The notes: generated by a model not told the origin, from the sequence alone. A stretch of 64,000 bases of DNA from DASUVM01 sp036378955 (GCA_036378955.1 DASUVM010000004.1:1-64000), one strand, 5' to 3'; counted from the first letter of the stretch, positions 1-8,926 are shown. Translations and numbers: made by a program.

Positions 1-1266
1 AATATGACGGCGAAGATCATGTTGGCTAATACTACGGATGTCTTGACTATCGATGCTAATACTCCCATCGTCAATATCTGCAAAGCGGAGTAAGAGCTTA
101 GTGAGAGTGGTTTTGCCGGAGCCGGAGGGGCCGATGAGACCGAGCTTTTGACCGGCTGCAATGTGGAGTGTGAATTGACGGAAAATAGCTTCATTTGCGC
201 CAACGTGATGAAAGTTTACCTCTTTAAAATCAATCGCACCTTTCGTAATAGCCGCTACCTGAGAGTTGCTTGCATCTGTTACTGCTGGCTTTTGGGCTAA
301 TAACTTTGCTATTTCGACCGCATCACCGATCGATCGGTTGTATGTTTTTAGCGTGCTGTTGGTAAACTCCCAAAGCCGAGCGGTTAAAAGACTGGTATAT
401 TCAACCACCAAGAAGGCGGTTGCAATATCAGTGTTAAACACCACAACACCAGCCACCGCCAAAACGACCGACACCGACGTGATAGTAGCCGTGACACTAC
501 TAAAGTACAGTTCGTTTAGTTGGGTTGTGTGTAATGTATCTAAAAATTTCTTTCGGGCGCTGCGTGTTATGTGCCGAAACTGTTTTTCTTCACGCTCTTC
601 GGCCGCAAAACTCTTCACTGCTAAAACATTTGTCACGCTGTCGGCCAGCGCACCCGAGAGCGTGCTTAATACAGCAGCTTCAGCAGTAGTCTTTTGCCTG
701 ACACTTTTCGTGCAAATGAAAGTAATAGCGATGTAAATAACCGATAGAAGCAGCAAGCTAAGAATATAGAGCGGTGCTCGCGGCCATAGAATAATTATTG
801 CAAATAAAAACGACAGCAGAAGCGGCGCAAACTGCATAACCGCACTCTCGGCTAGCTTAGCGTAAGCAGCCGTAAATCGCTGCGCTGCCGCTACGAGTGA
901 TCCGCCCGGACGGCTGGCGTGAAAGTGGGCGCTCTGCTGCATTATTTGCCGAAATATTTTTTGCTGAAAAGCCTGCACCACCGCTGCCTCAAGCCTACCA
1001 ACCAGCAAAATAACTGCCCGCCACATGAATGTTGCCGAAGTAAACCGGAGTGCAATATATAAAACAAGCAGCCATCCAAAGCTGCCCCATAGATCACCCT
1101 TACTATAGTCGCCACCTGCGAGCCGATTTAAGATTTCGGCAAGAACAAGCGGCGGCAGGTATTGATGCATCAAAAGTGTTGGCGGCAACAAGCCTAAGAT
1201 ACCCAGCACATACTTTTTATGCTGCCAAGTTTGATGCCAAAATAGCGAAATCACAGATTGTTGCAT
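1..1266 (-). CDS. ABC exporter, fused membrane and ATPase domains (3' end cut by window)
   Basis: Reading the minus strand from the ATG at 1266 gives an open frame that runs off the window edge at base 1. The first roughly 320 residues are a six-helix type-1 exporter membrane domain with a typical coupling-helix stretch. The ATPase domain follows, with Walker A GPSGSGKTT near bases 105-135; the signature and Walker B lie outside the window. This is the MsbA/LmrA/MDR half-transporter layout, so drug or lipid export is likely but the substrate is unknown. It lies 25 bp after the histidine kinase gene, and a TATAAT (1285-1280) 13 bp before its ATG could give it its own near-leaderless transcript. 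The two-component system upstream may control it. Confidence 0.85.
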   Translation of the reverse strand, partial: MQQSVISLFWHQTWQHKKYVLGILGLLPPTLLMHQYLPPLVLAEILNRLAGGDYSKGDLWGSFGWLLVLYIALRFTSATFMWRAVILLVGRLEAAVVQAFQQKIFRQIMQQSAHFHASRPGGSLVAAAQRFTAAYAKLAESAVMQFAPLLLSFLFAIIILWPRAPLYILSLLLLSVIYIAITFICTKSVRQKTTAEAAVLSTLSGALADSVTNVLAVKSFAAEEREEKQFRHITRSARKKFLDTLHTTQLNELYFSSVTATITSVSVVLAVAGVVVFNTDIATAFLVVEYTSLLTARLWEFTNSTLKTYNRSIGDAVEIAKLLAQKPAVTDASNSQVAAITKGAIDFKEVNFHHVGANEAIFRQFTLHIAAGQKLGLIGPSGSGKTTLTKLLLRFADIDDGSISIDSQDIRSISQHDLRRHI

Positions 1267-1291
1267 TTTTATAAGCCTATTATACCATTAT

Positions 1292-2728
1292 TTACTCCGT
1301 AGAGCCCCTGTGAGCAGTACCCCCTCTTCGGGTTTCACTGGCTGGAATGGTCATACTAAACTGCGTATACTTTACTGCTGGCTCAAGCTGGATAGTGCCT
1401 TTAAAATACTTCTCGAGCATTCTTCGAGCAATAAACAGGCCAATGCCCATACCTTTCTTCTTTGTTGTGAGAAATGGCTTGAACAACTGCTTACGTCCTT
1501 CTTTCGAAACGCCTTTGCCGTAATCTTTTACGGTGACTATGTAGTCACTGTCGGTACGTTTTATATGTATGGCGACAACCGGCGACGATGCAGCCGAAGC
1601 CTGGTATGCTTCAATGGCATTATTAATAACTACGGCAATAATTTGACTAAATTTAACCGAATCACCGACATAAGCAAAGCGGCGGCCATTGCTCGGGGCC
1701 TTCCATTCAAGGGTAACGCCCATTTCAATGGCTCGGGGACGCAGCAAACGAACAACTTCACTTACTTTTGAAGCAATGTTAAACGGCTTTTCTTCTGCTT
1801 CTTCTTGAAGCTGCTGCCGAAGACGGTCGACCATGTCGTCAAGGTAAAGAATGCTGCGTCGGGCACGATCAAGCGAACGGGAGCGTTGTTTTTGATGCAA
1901 ACCCTCGATATCAAGAGTAAGAATTGCCAAATGATTTGCAAGATCATGCAAAAGTGCTGCCGTAAGCTGCCCAACTTCGGCAAACCGATAAAACTGCTGC
2001 ATTTCTTCAAATTGTGCCACCTGAAGCTCAAGAGTACGCTCTTTTATTTTTGCCTCAAGCTCAGCTTGCTCTTTTAGCAATGCTGCTTCGGCCGCTTGTG
2101 CTCTGGCGAACGACCGTTCGGTTTGGCGGCCAAACAACCATGAGGTAATGCCGATAATAAACAAAATGATGCTATATCCGGCGACTTCACCAAAACTCGT
2201 TGGTTGGCTGAGCCATGATTCGTTAGGCGAATATATCTGTAGCACGTCAAACAATTTAACAAGAAACGAAAGGCCTATCGTAAGCCCGGTTGCATAAAGG
2301 GCGTGCCGTGAACTCAGTAAAATCCCGGCCAGCACAATCACCAAACAAAGCAGCAATAGGGCAAACTGTAAGTTGCTGCCCCATTTTAACAGTAGCAAGG
2401 TAGCAAGCAGCAAATAGACAGCCGTTAAGGCACGGGCGGCAAACAGATAAGAACGCCGTTTTATTATAAAAATGGCACCAACGAGTAGCCATACTACTAG
2501 CGCAATTATTGCATTGACAGGCGGTATGTCAAAAAATAAAAAGCCTATTACCAGCTGCAAAAGAAGCAAAGTGGTAGCAAAAAGAGTACCGGTAAGCAGC
2601 ACGTTTAGAACCAGTTCACGGTTTCGGTCTAAAACATCGGCCTGCTGCGGTTTTATTGCTAAGGCATAAAACCAACTGCCCAAGCGTTTATTGAATAGTA
2701 AAAACCGTGCAAAGAAGGGGTGTCTCAT
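1292..2728 (-). CDS. membrane sensor histidine kinase
   Basis: A 478-residue protein. Residues about 40-200 form six or seven hydrophobic helices with no large extracellular domain. A coiled coil follows (about 205-245), then the dimerisation/phosphoacceptor helix with LLHDLANHL (His261). The ATP-binding domain shows the N box VVINNAIEA, G1 DYGKGV and G2 KGMGIGLFIARR. It should autophosphorylate and pass phosphate to the response regulator encoded just upstream in the same direction. The multi-helix sensor with no periplasmic loop suggests it senses membrane state or a membrane-soluble ligand; that is inference. The downstream ABC exporter is the obvious candidate target. Confidence 0.9.
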   Translation of the reverse strand: MRHPFFARFLLFNKRLGSWFYALAIKPQQADVLDRNRELVLNVLLTGTLFATTLLLLQLVIGFLFFDIPPVNAIIALVVWLLVGAIFIIKRRSYLFAARALTAVYLLLATLLLLKWGSNLQFALLLLCLVIVLAGILLSSRHALYATGLTIGLSFLVKLFDVLQIYSPNESWLSQPTSFGEVAGYSIILFIIGITSWLFGRQTERSFARAQAAEAALLKEQAELEAKIKERTLELQVAQFEEMQQFYRFAEVGQLTAALLHDLANHLAILTLDIEGLHQKQRSRSLDRARRSILYLDDMVDRLRQQLQEEAEEKPFNIASKVSEVVRLLRPRAIEMGVTLEWKAPSNGRRFAYVGDSVKFSQIIAVVINNAIEAYQASAASSPVVAIHIKRTDSDYIVTVKDYGKGVSKEGRKQLFKPFLTTKKKGMGIGLFIARRMLEKYFKGTIQLEPAVKYTQFSMTIPASETRRGGTAHRGSTE

Positions 2729-2873
2729 ATGATGTACCTGAGGTTACGCTCGCCGCCATTGGCTGCCGGCACTGACATGTACAGCGAACAGAGAATCAAT
2801 GCTCTCAACTACTCTCATTTCTTGCTTTGTCAGTGTACTTAAGATAACCATGCTCATCTGTACTTATTCCTGC

Positions 2874-3545
2874 TCATGCTATGTCGTCAACCTTATAGCC
2901 GATACCATATGCGGTTTTAATAAGCGGTGGTGCAAAAGGGCGATCAACTTTATCGCGCAAATGCTTAATATGAACATCAACGGTGTTGTTCCAGCTATTT
3001 TTGTCGCCGTCCCAGGCATGATTGAGGATCATCTCTCTTGTGACCACACGGCCACGGTTCATAATGAGGTATTCTAATATGTCAAATTCTTTACGGCGAA
3101 GCTCAATGACCGTACCGGCACGCTCAACGTGACGCCGGGCAACGTCAATAATTAAATCGCGAAATCTCAGAATTCCTGACTCATGCTCGTAGCGGCGGCG
3201 CGTCAGCGCTGAAATGCGCGCCCGTAACTCGGCGCTATTAAATGGTTTTGTCATGTAATCATCGGCGCCGCCATCAAGGAGTTTGACACACCTGGTTGGC
3301 TCTTTGAAACCGGTTAACACAAGAATCGGGGAGCTAACATGACGGTCGCGCAGAATCCGACAGGTTTCGTAGCCATCGGCGTCGGGCAGGTTGAGGTCTA
3401 GAATAATGACTGCGTATTGAACGTTGAGGGCCTTTTCAAGGCCTTCTTCACTAGTTAAGGCAATATCAACAGTAAAACTGGTTTTGAGATAATCTTTGAT
3501 ACTCCTTGCGAGCCATTGATTATCTTCGATGATTAATACTTTCAT
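2874..3545 (-). CDS. OmpR/PhoB-family response regulator
   Basis: 223 residues. The receiver domain has acidic residues at 7-8, phosphoacceptor Asp50 in the strand IILDLNLPD, Thr78 and Lys100. The C-terminal winged helix covers about 130-222 and contains the recognition-helix region NTVDVHIKHLRDKV and the typical wing GIGYKV. It is the first gene of a minus-strand unit with the histidine kinase (145 bp further on) and the ABC exporter. It is a DNA-binding transcription factor, likely autoregulatory, though no clear direct-repeat operator was identified by eye. Confidence 0.93.
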   Translation of the reverse strand: MKVLIIEDNQWLARSIKDYLKTSFTVDIALTSEEGLEKALNVQYAVIILDLNLPDADGYETCRILRDRHVSSPILVLTGFKEPTRCVKLLDGGADDYMTKPFNSAELRARISALTRRRYEHESGILRFRDLIIDVARRHVERAGTVIELRRKEFDILEYLIMNRGRVVTREMILNHAWDGDKNSWNNTVDVHIKHLRDKVDRPFAPPLIKTAYGIGYKVDDIA

Positions 3546-3819
3546 AAAAAAACAGTCAACCTCACCATTCAGATTACATGGAAATTATTAAACAAAAATT
3601 AACTACAACACACCTAACCCCTAGAAACAGTAAAGAATACCGCCACAATATGCAAGTTTCATGACTTTTTATAAATTCTTTACCTGCATTCTACTAGTCT
3701 TTTCTTTATTTATAGAGCCGTATGTTTTTTAAATTGTCATGAAAAATAAGCTGTTTTGTTGTATTTTATGTATATGTTGATACTCACTAGACGTTAAAGG
3801 CGTTACACTGTTAATAGCT

Positions 3820-4023
3820 ATGGGCGTACTGGTGGAGACCTTTTTACGAACAGGCTGTTAACAACTCGTAGCCGCATACACACTGAGACCTTTTGGTTTT
3901 AAGCGTCCCTGCAGGCTATTCATATCACTAGCAAACCGAAAAATCTGGTATTTCTTAAACGGTTGAAATAGTGAGCGGTTTGCTTCTTCAAAAAATCCGT
4001 TTGCTGACTAAGTCAGTCTTTTT
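3820..4023 (+). promoter_or_regulatory. candidate leader region with 13-codon ORF and hairpins
   Basis: The 500-bp gap between the response regulator and the next gene holds a TACACT 10 nt before a 13-codon ORF (3820-3861, peptide MGVLVETFLRTGC). It then has a 9-bp inverted repeat AGCAAACCG (3930-3938) / CGGTTTGCT (3976-3984), whose right arm recurs as GTTTGCT at 3999-4005. A small CTGAC/GTCAG hairpin (4004-4016) follows, with a T-run, just before the SD of the next gene. This could be an attenuator. The hairpins are weak and the ORF may be chance. The rest of 3546-3819 holds nothing I can name. Confidence 0.3.
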
Positions 4024-4043
4024 AACGTTTTTGAGGAGTAGAT

Positions 4044-4295
4044 ATGAGTCAAACAATTAACAAAAAAGTGGCAATTACGGCACTGTCGTTTCGGCAAAAT
4101 AACGGGCTAGAATCATTCCCGAAACGCATGGAATATGCCGGTGACAGTATCGCCTTTTTGGATGGTCTGCAATGCCACATCAAAAAGGGCAGGGAAGTGA
4201 TTCGCATTTTCACCATGACCGACGGTGAGCGCGAGTATAAACTACGCTCAAACAGCAAACAAGACGAATGGCTATTGGTTGCGATTATGGGTTAG
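4044..4295 (+). CDS. small hypothetical protein (83 aa)
   Basis: A strong GAGGAG Shine-Dalgarno sits 7 nt before the ATG. The 83-residue product has no signal peptide or membrane segment, and mixed charge consistent with a small soluble alpha/beta fold. It carries the segment YAGDSIAFLDG in the middle. I do not recognise a family. It is isolated between the long leader region and a strong hairpin (4317-4351), so it appears to be a monocistronic unit. Confidence 0.7.
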   Translation: MSQTINKKVAITALSFRQNNGLESFPKRMEYAGDSIAFLDGLQCHIKKGREVIRIFTMTDGEREYKLRSNSKQDEWLLVAIMG

Positions 4296-4316
4296 TGTGC
4301 AGATTATAGCGCCGAG

Positions 4317-4351
4317 AGGAGGTCTCGCATGTTAAACACACGAGACCTCCT
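4317..4351 (+). terminator. strong hairpin after small gene
   Basis: Perfect 11-bp stem AGGAGGTCTCG / CGAGACCTCCT with a 13-nt loop, 22 bp after the stop at 4295. There is no U-tract, so it may be a factor-assisted terminator or a 3'-end stabiliser. Confidence 0.55.
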
Positions 4352-4377
4352 GCTCTTCAGCCCCTGAGCGGGAGAAA

Positions 4378-4794
4378 TCAGCGTTGTGTACGCTTTTTTG
4401 GTCGCATATCAAGCAACGCCTGCGCCTCTGGAGATTCGAGCGCTAGATCATAGAATTGCAGCAAGGCTAATAGGGCTGTAAGTCTGACAGGCACCTCTCC
4501 TGTTTCGATGCGTACAATTTTCGCATGCGACCATTCTAATGCATTCGCAACCTGTTCTTGAGTCAAGTTTTTATCAGTACGCAATTTGCGAAGGGCCTTG
4601 GCTAGCTCAGGAGGAGCGGGTCGAGCCTTCATGGTGACATGAATCGTCTCTAGGTCAACATTGTTGCGCTCGGCGAGTTTGATACCTGCTTCTACCTCTT
4701 TTACAAGCGCGGTCGCCAGCTTCGCACACCAAGCCTCGGAAAGTACAGGAAAGCATGCCTGCAAACTCCGCGCTATGTCCGAAGAATCGTTCAA
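4378..4794 (-). CDS. XRE-family helix-turn-helix regulator
   Basis: A helix-turn-helix of the Cro/C1 type lies in the second half (LTQEQVANALEWSHAKIVRI, then ETGEVPV). This variant, with W-S-x-x-K-x-x-R-I-E-T-G, resembles the HTH of large actinobacterial regulators, but the ligand-like C-terminal domain usual in those is absent. The N-terminal half is a helical region of unknown role. I place the start at the TTG at 4794 because AGGAGAG lies 5 nt upstream; an in-frame TTG at 4842 lacks an SD. Possible toxin-antitoxin or phage-like regulator; no partner gene is obvious next to it. Confidence 0.75.
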   Translation of the reverse strand: MNDSSDIARSLQACFPVLSEAWCAKLATALVKEVEAGIKLAERNNVDLETIHVTMKARPAPPELAKALRKLRTDKNLTQEQVANALEWSHAKIVRIETGEVPVRLTALLALLQFYDLALESPEAQALLDMRPKKRTQR

Positions 4795-4882
4795 TGGTAC
4801 TCTCCTGCTGGGGGTTGAACTATCTATCGATAGCTTTACCAATGTATCATGAGAAGTGATAAACGCGAATAATAAGTTAGAG

Positions 4883-4908
4883 CGGCCTTAACCTGCAGGT
4901 TAAGGCCG
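4883..4908 (-). terminator. 26-bp perfect palindrome
   Basis: CGGCCTTAACCTG / CAGGTTAAGGCCG forms a perfect 13-bp inverted repeat without spacer, between the end of the basic membrane protein gene (4936) and the XRE gene. A terminator hairpin or a dimeric operator is possible; there is no U-tract. Confidence 0.45.
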
Positions 4909-4935
4909 TCGCGACGGATGAGTTCTTAGCGCCTA

Positions 4936-5364
4936 CTACACCCTCCCTTCGTTCTCGTGTCGACGCTGCTCGTCGTCCATCATATCTTGCCACCGCTCAT
5001 CTGCTTCTTTTTGCCAGCTACTGCCGTGTTTTCTGCCGCCACCGCCAAAAAGACCGAGTACAGCGAAAAGAACGAATACCAGCGCGAGCAGGTTAAGAGC
5101 AATATGGGCCGCTACGGTAGCGATCGCCACGGTCGCCACTAGAAGCAAGATCCTCAAGGGCCAAGAAAGTCTCAAGAACAATCGCTTGTAGCGGCTCATA
5201 AAGCGTGCGGTTTTCGATTGGCTTCGGTAGGCTGTTGGCCGCGCAGCATGAGATTTCTTTGCGGAACTCACCCGCTGCGCCCTACCACCCTGATTACGCC
5301 CAGGGGAGTTTCGAGCACTCCGGGGCCGTCTTTTTCCGGAGGGCTGCTGACCTTTGTTCGACAC
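4936..5364 (-). CDS. small basic membrane protein, hypothetical
   Basis: 142 residues from the GTG at 5364. An Arg/Lys/Ser/Gly-rich, probably disordered N-terminus of about 75 residues is followed by two hydrophobic segments (around residues 78-115) and an acidic C-terminal tail. The GTG start has a GAGAGGCGG SD. A TGCTATACT extended -10 (5401-5396) lies inside the longer reading frame, so the upstream ATG at 5463 cannot be used by that promoter. It could be a DNA- or membrane-binding protein; I do not recognise a family. Confidence 0.65.
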   Translation of the reverse strand: MSNKGQQPSGKRRPRSARNSPGRNQGGRAQRVSSAKKSHAARPTAYRSQSKTARFMSRYKRLFLRLSWPLRILLLVATVAIATVAAHIALNLLALVFVLFAVLGLFGGGGRKHGSSWQKEADERWQDMMDDEQRRHENEGRV

Positions 5365-5445
5365 ATTACCGCCTCTCGCTATCGTCAACCAGGCTAGTAT
5401 AGCACGAGTGGCTTCTTTGCTGCATGGTAAGCAGTTCGCACACAA

Positions 5446-5476
5446 AAAGCGCCCGCTCGTCACTGCAGGGCGCTTT
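5446..5476 (-). terminator. intrinsic terminator of reductase-like gene
   Basis: Stem AAAGCGCCC / GGGCGCTTT. Read on the minus strand it is followed by a run of T. It lies 16 bp after the stop of the dihydrofolate-reductase-like gene. Confidence 0.8.
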
Positions 5477-5492
5477 ATTATTGCGTTATTTT

Positions 5493-6074
5493 TTAATCTT
5501 TCACTACTTCGTAGTGCATCTCTGTGGCCCCGGAGTCGTGGGTAGTAGATTTAAGCAAGCGAAGTTTTGTACCGTGAGTCAGCTCAGTAAACAAGAGCTG
5601 GCCCTCACCAAGAATAACCGGGCAAACATCGAGATGGATTTCATCAACCAGATCGAGCCGCACAAGCGAACGAGCAAAGCGAACACCGCCGTATGAAACA
5701 AGAGTTCCGTCAGTTTCTTTTTTCAGACGTTGCACGTCCTCTACGAGTGCTTGATCATCCTTAATAACACGTATTTTGTCATCTCCTTTCGCCGGCTTGT
5801 CTTCATGGCTATAGATAACCATAGGTGTCTTGTTCATGGCCCGGCCGATTGCTTTTGACGCTTCGTCGGCGTTTTCATCCTCGGCGATCATTGCCCACGC
5901 ATCCCGCATGCCAGGATAAGAAGCTCCGCCGAGTACAACCACCGAGGCCTGCTCTAGCCGTGCAAGATGATCTTGAAAAATTCCTTGATCATTCGCAATC
6001 CAGTCGAGTTCTCCTTTTGGCCCACTGACCTTGCCGTCAACTGTAATCATCAGTTGTAAAATTAAACGTCCCAT
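5493..6074 (-). CDS. dihydrofolate reductase-like (RibD C-terminal domain) protein
   Basis: 193 residues, a single-domain member of the DHFR-like/RibD C-terminal fold. It begins with the typical strand LILQLMITVDGKVSGPKGELDW, has the nucleotide-binding VVLGGASYPGM and the later VSYGGVRFARSLVRLDLVDEI, and ends with the usual strand. Family members use NAD(P)H to reduce pterin- or pyrimidine-like substrates, but most stand-alone members are uncharacterised. AAAGGACA precedes the ATG, giving good translation. It is monocistronic, with its own terminator at 5476-5446. Confidence 0.85.
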   Translation of the reverse strand: MGRLILQLMITVDGKVSGPKGELDWIANDQGIFQDHLARLEQASVVVLGGASYPGMRDAWAMIAEDENADEASKAIGRAMNKTPMVIYSHEDKPAKGDDKIRVIKDDQALVEDVQRLKKETDGTLVSYGGVRFARSLVRLDLVDEIHLDVCPVILGEGQLLFTELTHGTKLRLLKSTTHDSGATEMHYEVVKD

Positions 6075-6152
6075 AAATATGTCCTTTTTATTAATGTTTT
6101 AATAATTCTATATTAGCACCTCCCGAGCAAGGGTGATTGTAAATTTGAGACA

Positions 6153-6824
6153 TTAGGGACTCTGCAGAAGCTGGTTGAGCCGCCCGGGAGTATAGCCAAA
6201 GAAGCGTTTCGAAGCATGAATAAAATGCGCTTGGTCAGTAAAGGCAAGCTCAATTGCGACATCGGCTGCCGTCACCCCTTGTTGCAGCAGTCGAAGGGCC
6301 TGATGCATGCGCTGTAATTGATATAGCTTATAGGGCGAAAGGCCAGTAATACGCTTTATCTGTCTCGCATAGGTGCGGTGCGATTGTTTATAAACATTTT
6401 GCGGCGACTCAAACCCAAGGTGGCCCCTAGTAAAGAGATCTTCGATAAGCCGTTCGGCATGGTCAAAGCCAGGGAACTCAAAGCGATCCTTCCCTAATCG
6501 AAACCTTGCTTTGTCATCGGTCGGGAGCGCAACAGAGGTATCGGTGAATTTATAGGTTTGAAAATTATTCAAGAAAACACCGGGTGTCAGCCGAATCGTC
6601 ATACAAGTATGGCCAGCAGAAAGCAGCTGTTGACGCGGCTTTGTTTTAGGCCCCATTACCATAACAGTCTCGCCATAGTCACCGCTTTTTACTAATGCAA
6701 TAGAGGTGCAGGGGTCGGCTATAACCGCACGCGCAGTAGACTTAAGTGCACTGCTCAACCACACCGATTCGATAAAAGATGAGGGTGATCGCCGTTCTTG
6801 CCACAATAAATGAGCCTGGTTCAT
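6153..6824 (-). CDS. AraC-family transcriptional regulator
   Basis: 223 residues from the ATG at 6824. The C-terminal about 95 residues carry the AraC double helix-turn-helix: ITGLSPYKLYQLQRMHQALR then VAIELAFTDQAHFIHASKRF and FGYTPGRLNQ. The N-terminal 120 residues are a small cupin-like sensor domain. A TATAAT at 6836-6831 leaves only 6 nt before the ATG, so the mRNA should be leaderless. A longer frame to 7127 would run into the promoter and the divergent gene, so I reject it. Its target may be the divergent lipoprotein gene; that is inference from position. Confidence 0.85.
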   Translation of the reverse strand: MNQAHLLWQERRSPSSFIESVWLSSALKSTARAVIADPCTSIALVKSGDYGETVMVMGPKTKPRQQLLSAGHTCMTIRLTPGVFLNNFQTYKFTDTSVALPTDDKARFRLGKDRFEFPGFDHAERLIEDLFTRGHLGFESPQNVYKQSHRTYARQIKRITGLSPYKLYQLQRMHQALRLLQQGVTAADVAIELAFTDQAHFIHASKRFFGYTPGRLNQLLQSP

Positions 6825-6830
6825 AGTTAT

Positions 6831-6887
6831 ATTATAGCGAAAATTATAGTAAGCACGAAACGGCCGCTCTGTTCGTAGTGGTATAAT
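6831..6887. promoter_or_regulatory. divergent promoters, AraC gene and lipoprotein gene
   Basis: Minus-strand TATAAT at 6836-6831 (with a second TATAAT at about 6850) and plus-strand TATAAT at 6882-6887 lie in a 100-bp intergenic region. The AraC-type regulator could bind here. The -35 elements are weak on both sides, consistent with activated promoters. Confidence 0.5.
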
Positions 6888-6927
6888 AAGCATACACCCA
6901 AGAACGAGCGTTATCGGAGGTGTTAGC

Positions 6928-8151
6928 GTGATCAGGAATGTCATCCGTCGTCTTCCTGTCGTTGTGCTGGCAGCTAGCTTATTGGGCTGTAGTTCTTCAA
7001 CAGCTGAGTTCGAAGCCATGCCCGAGTTGAGGCGGGTAGAAGTAGCCTGCATGCAAGTTGAAGGCCTTCCGGCATTCACGCAGGCCACCTGCAAAGACCT
7101 GGCCGACAGGGTACGGCAAAGTATCAACGAGTTTCACAACCTGACCGGCGGAGTGGTGAAGCCACCGCGCCAGGTGCGACACCGGCTACTTGCCAACACC
7201 GTAGAGATCGACGATGCCCGCGAAATACGATGCATCAATTACACTGGTGCAAAGCGAAGGGAAAAAGACCGGCTTAAAAGCATGGTGAGTGTCGTTACCG
7301 ACACAGCCATAGAGCAGGTCAACATAGACCCTCGCCACACAGCGTTGGTCGTGGCCGTCAATGCTTCAGCCAGTTTATGCCGAAAAGAGCGGCCACCGGA
7401 CTTTACCGAGCGCTGCCCTGATGTCGAAGGCAGAAGAGCAGTGCTGGGCGGGCAAGCCCTTCATGATGTAACGGGCAAGCCGGTGATCTTCATCTTTGCA
7501 TCGCCAGATGAACCCACACGTGATCGCTCTTTGGCAAGACACGAATGGGGACATCTGGGTATAGCAACGGAGCAACTGGGCCATGACATTGCTTTGTGTA
7601 ATCGTAACGGCGACAAACTGCCTGCCCGAATAGATGATTCTACCGATTTTGGTACGAACATTCGCTCCCGCGAAGCGTCAATAATGGGCTATTCGCACCT
7701 GCCTCGAATTAAGTTCGTAGCACCGCCTCATTTGGCCCAGTTCGGCCTAATTGAGAAAGATCGTATACTGACTCCGAAAGAGTCGGGTATAGTCATTCTC
7801 GGCGATATACCGCAAACAGGGCCAGTCGCTCCCGGTGAGCAGCCGACCGTAGCAGCGCTACAGTTTGAGCTGGCCAATTCGGCGATCAAAAAAGCGATTA
7901 CTTCGGAGGTTGCAAAGACGAAACTATCGGTTGATGATTATGTGCTGTTTGTTGGCACAGTCGGCGCCGAGGTGGCTGTCTATGCCACCCCAACACCGGA
8001 ACAACTGCGCAAAAGTGACGAGAATACGACCATTTTCTTGATAAAACGACTCAGTACCGGCGAGCAGCTCGATATAGCCAACGGCCCACTCATAAGGGTA
8101 CTGAGCAGCCACGAAGGTGTAGCCAAGATTGCTCTACAGTTACCACACTAA
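6928..8151 (+). CDS. lipoprotein with HExxH zinc-protease-like motif
   Basis: 407 residues from a GTG with GGAGG upstream. A signal peptide ends in the lipobox ASLLGC (Cys21), so it should be anchored on the outer face of the membrane. Residues 203-215 read ARHEWGHLGIATE, an HExxH zinc motif (His205, Glu206, His209) with Glu215 at the place of the usual third ligand. A Met-turn-like SIMGYS follows at 251-256, as in metzincin-type proteases. About 120 residues after this form a separate C-terminal domain. A secreted metallopeptidase is the best guess; the non-canonical spacing means loss of activity cannot be excluded. Confidence 0.65.
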   Translation: MIRNVIRRLPVVVLAASLLGCSSSTAEFEAMPELRRVEVACMQVEGLPAFTQATCKDLADRVRQSINEFHNLTGGVVKPPRQVRHRLLANTVEIDDAREIRCINYTGAKRREKDRLKSMVSVVTDTAIEQVNIDPRHTALVVAVNASASLCRKERPPDFTERCPDVEGRRAVLGGQALHDVTGKPVIFIFASPDEPTRDRSLARHEWGHLGIATEQLGHDIALCNRNGDKLPARIDDSTDFGTNIRSREASIMGYSHLPRIKFVAPPHLAQFGLIEKDRILTPKESGIVILGDIPQTGPVAPGEQPTVAALQFELANSAIKKAITSEVAKTKLSVDDYVLFVGTVGAEVAVYATPTPEQLRKSDENTTIFLIKRLSTGEQLDIANGPLIRVLSSHEGVAKIALQLPH

Positions 8152-8290
8152 AAACCTCCGAACCAACCTCAAGCCAGGCATTCAAGAGGCAACAACGGTC
8201 ATAATAGCCTGGATGCAAGGCAAAGGGCGACGCCCTGAGGAGCCTCGAGAGCGATCTCGGCAGGCCCTCGGGGCTCTTCAAAGTGCAGTA

Positions 8291-8330
8291 GGCAACCGCT
8301 CTATGCTATAGAAGCCAGAGAGCGGTCGCC
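8291..8330. terminator. hairpin between convergent genes
   Basis: GGCAACCGCTCT (8291-8302) / AGAGCGGTCGCC (8319-8330), 11 of 12 paired on the plus strand and fully paired with one G-U on the minus strand. It sits between two convergent genes and may serve both. Confidence 0.55.
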
Positions 8331-8339
8331 TCGCGGCAA

Positions 8340-8732
8340 TTAGTACATGCGAGAATCGAGAAAGACAGGGCTCAGCCTGATGATACCCCAATGGCACAGC
8401 AAAAAAGGAACCGTTTTAGCATTCTTTAGTAATGAACGATTCCACTGTAGAGCAAAGTAAATACCGAAAGGATCCGCAGGAATGGCAATGAGCAGCTTAA
8501 ATACCGGCGTCGTTGTGAGCCAACCGCTGCTCGACCTCTCAACTTCTTGACGAAGGGTCGTTGCTATTTGTTCACTGCCTTGCCTTATTGCCTGCCGCTC
8601 ACTGCTTAGGTCTCGGGATAGCTCCTCAATAGACCACTGCCGAGCCGCCCAGCCCTTCACTAAGACCTCGGCGAAATGCCTAATTGCATCGTTTAGCTGA
8701 TCGCTTATATGCCCAGCTGGCTGGCTCATCAC
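8340..8732 (-). CDS. hypothetical protein (130 aa)
   Basis: Helical, soluble N-terminal half (about residues 1-70, with a possible coiled coil around RQAIRQGSEQIATTLRQEV) and a more hydrophobic C-terminal half, which may pack against the membrane. A GTG-ATG pair at 8732-8727 follows an AAGG SD; the ATG is the likelier start. No recognised family. It is convergent with the lipoprotein gene. Confidence 0.5.
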   Translation of the reverse strand: MMSQPAGHISDQLNDAIRHFAEVLVKGWAARQWSIEELSRDLSSERQAIRQGSEQIATTLRQEVERSSSGWLTTTPVFKLLIAIPADPFGIYFALQWNRSLLKNAKTVPFLLCHWGIIRLSPVFLDSRMY

Positions 8733-8926
8733 TACCTTACTGCCTTTCTATTACATGCCGCATCTTGCATGATTGCCTTTTTTAGCATAGCAGGAAAGAA
8801 GGCAGAAGGCTTCTTATAGCAGGGGTAAGCTACAGGCGATAAAGCGCTCCACTTTATATAAAACACTGACATAGGCGAAGACCGAGCCAGCTCGACAAAA
8901 GAGCTAGAATGTATTATCTTTCTCTT

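Noticed and set aside
6825..7127. N-terminal extension of the AraC-family gene
   Set aside because: It would pass through the TATAAT promoter boxes and overlap the divergent lipoprotein gene start.
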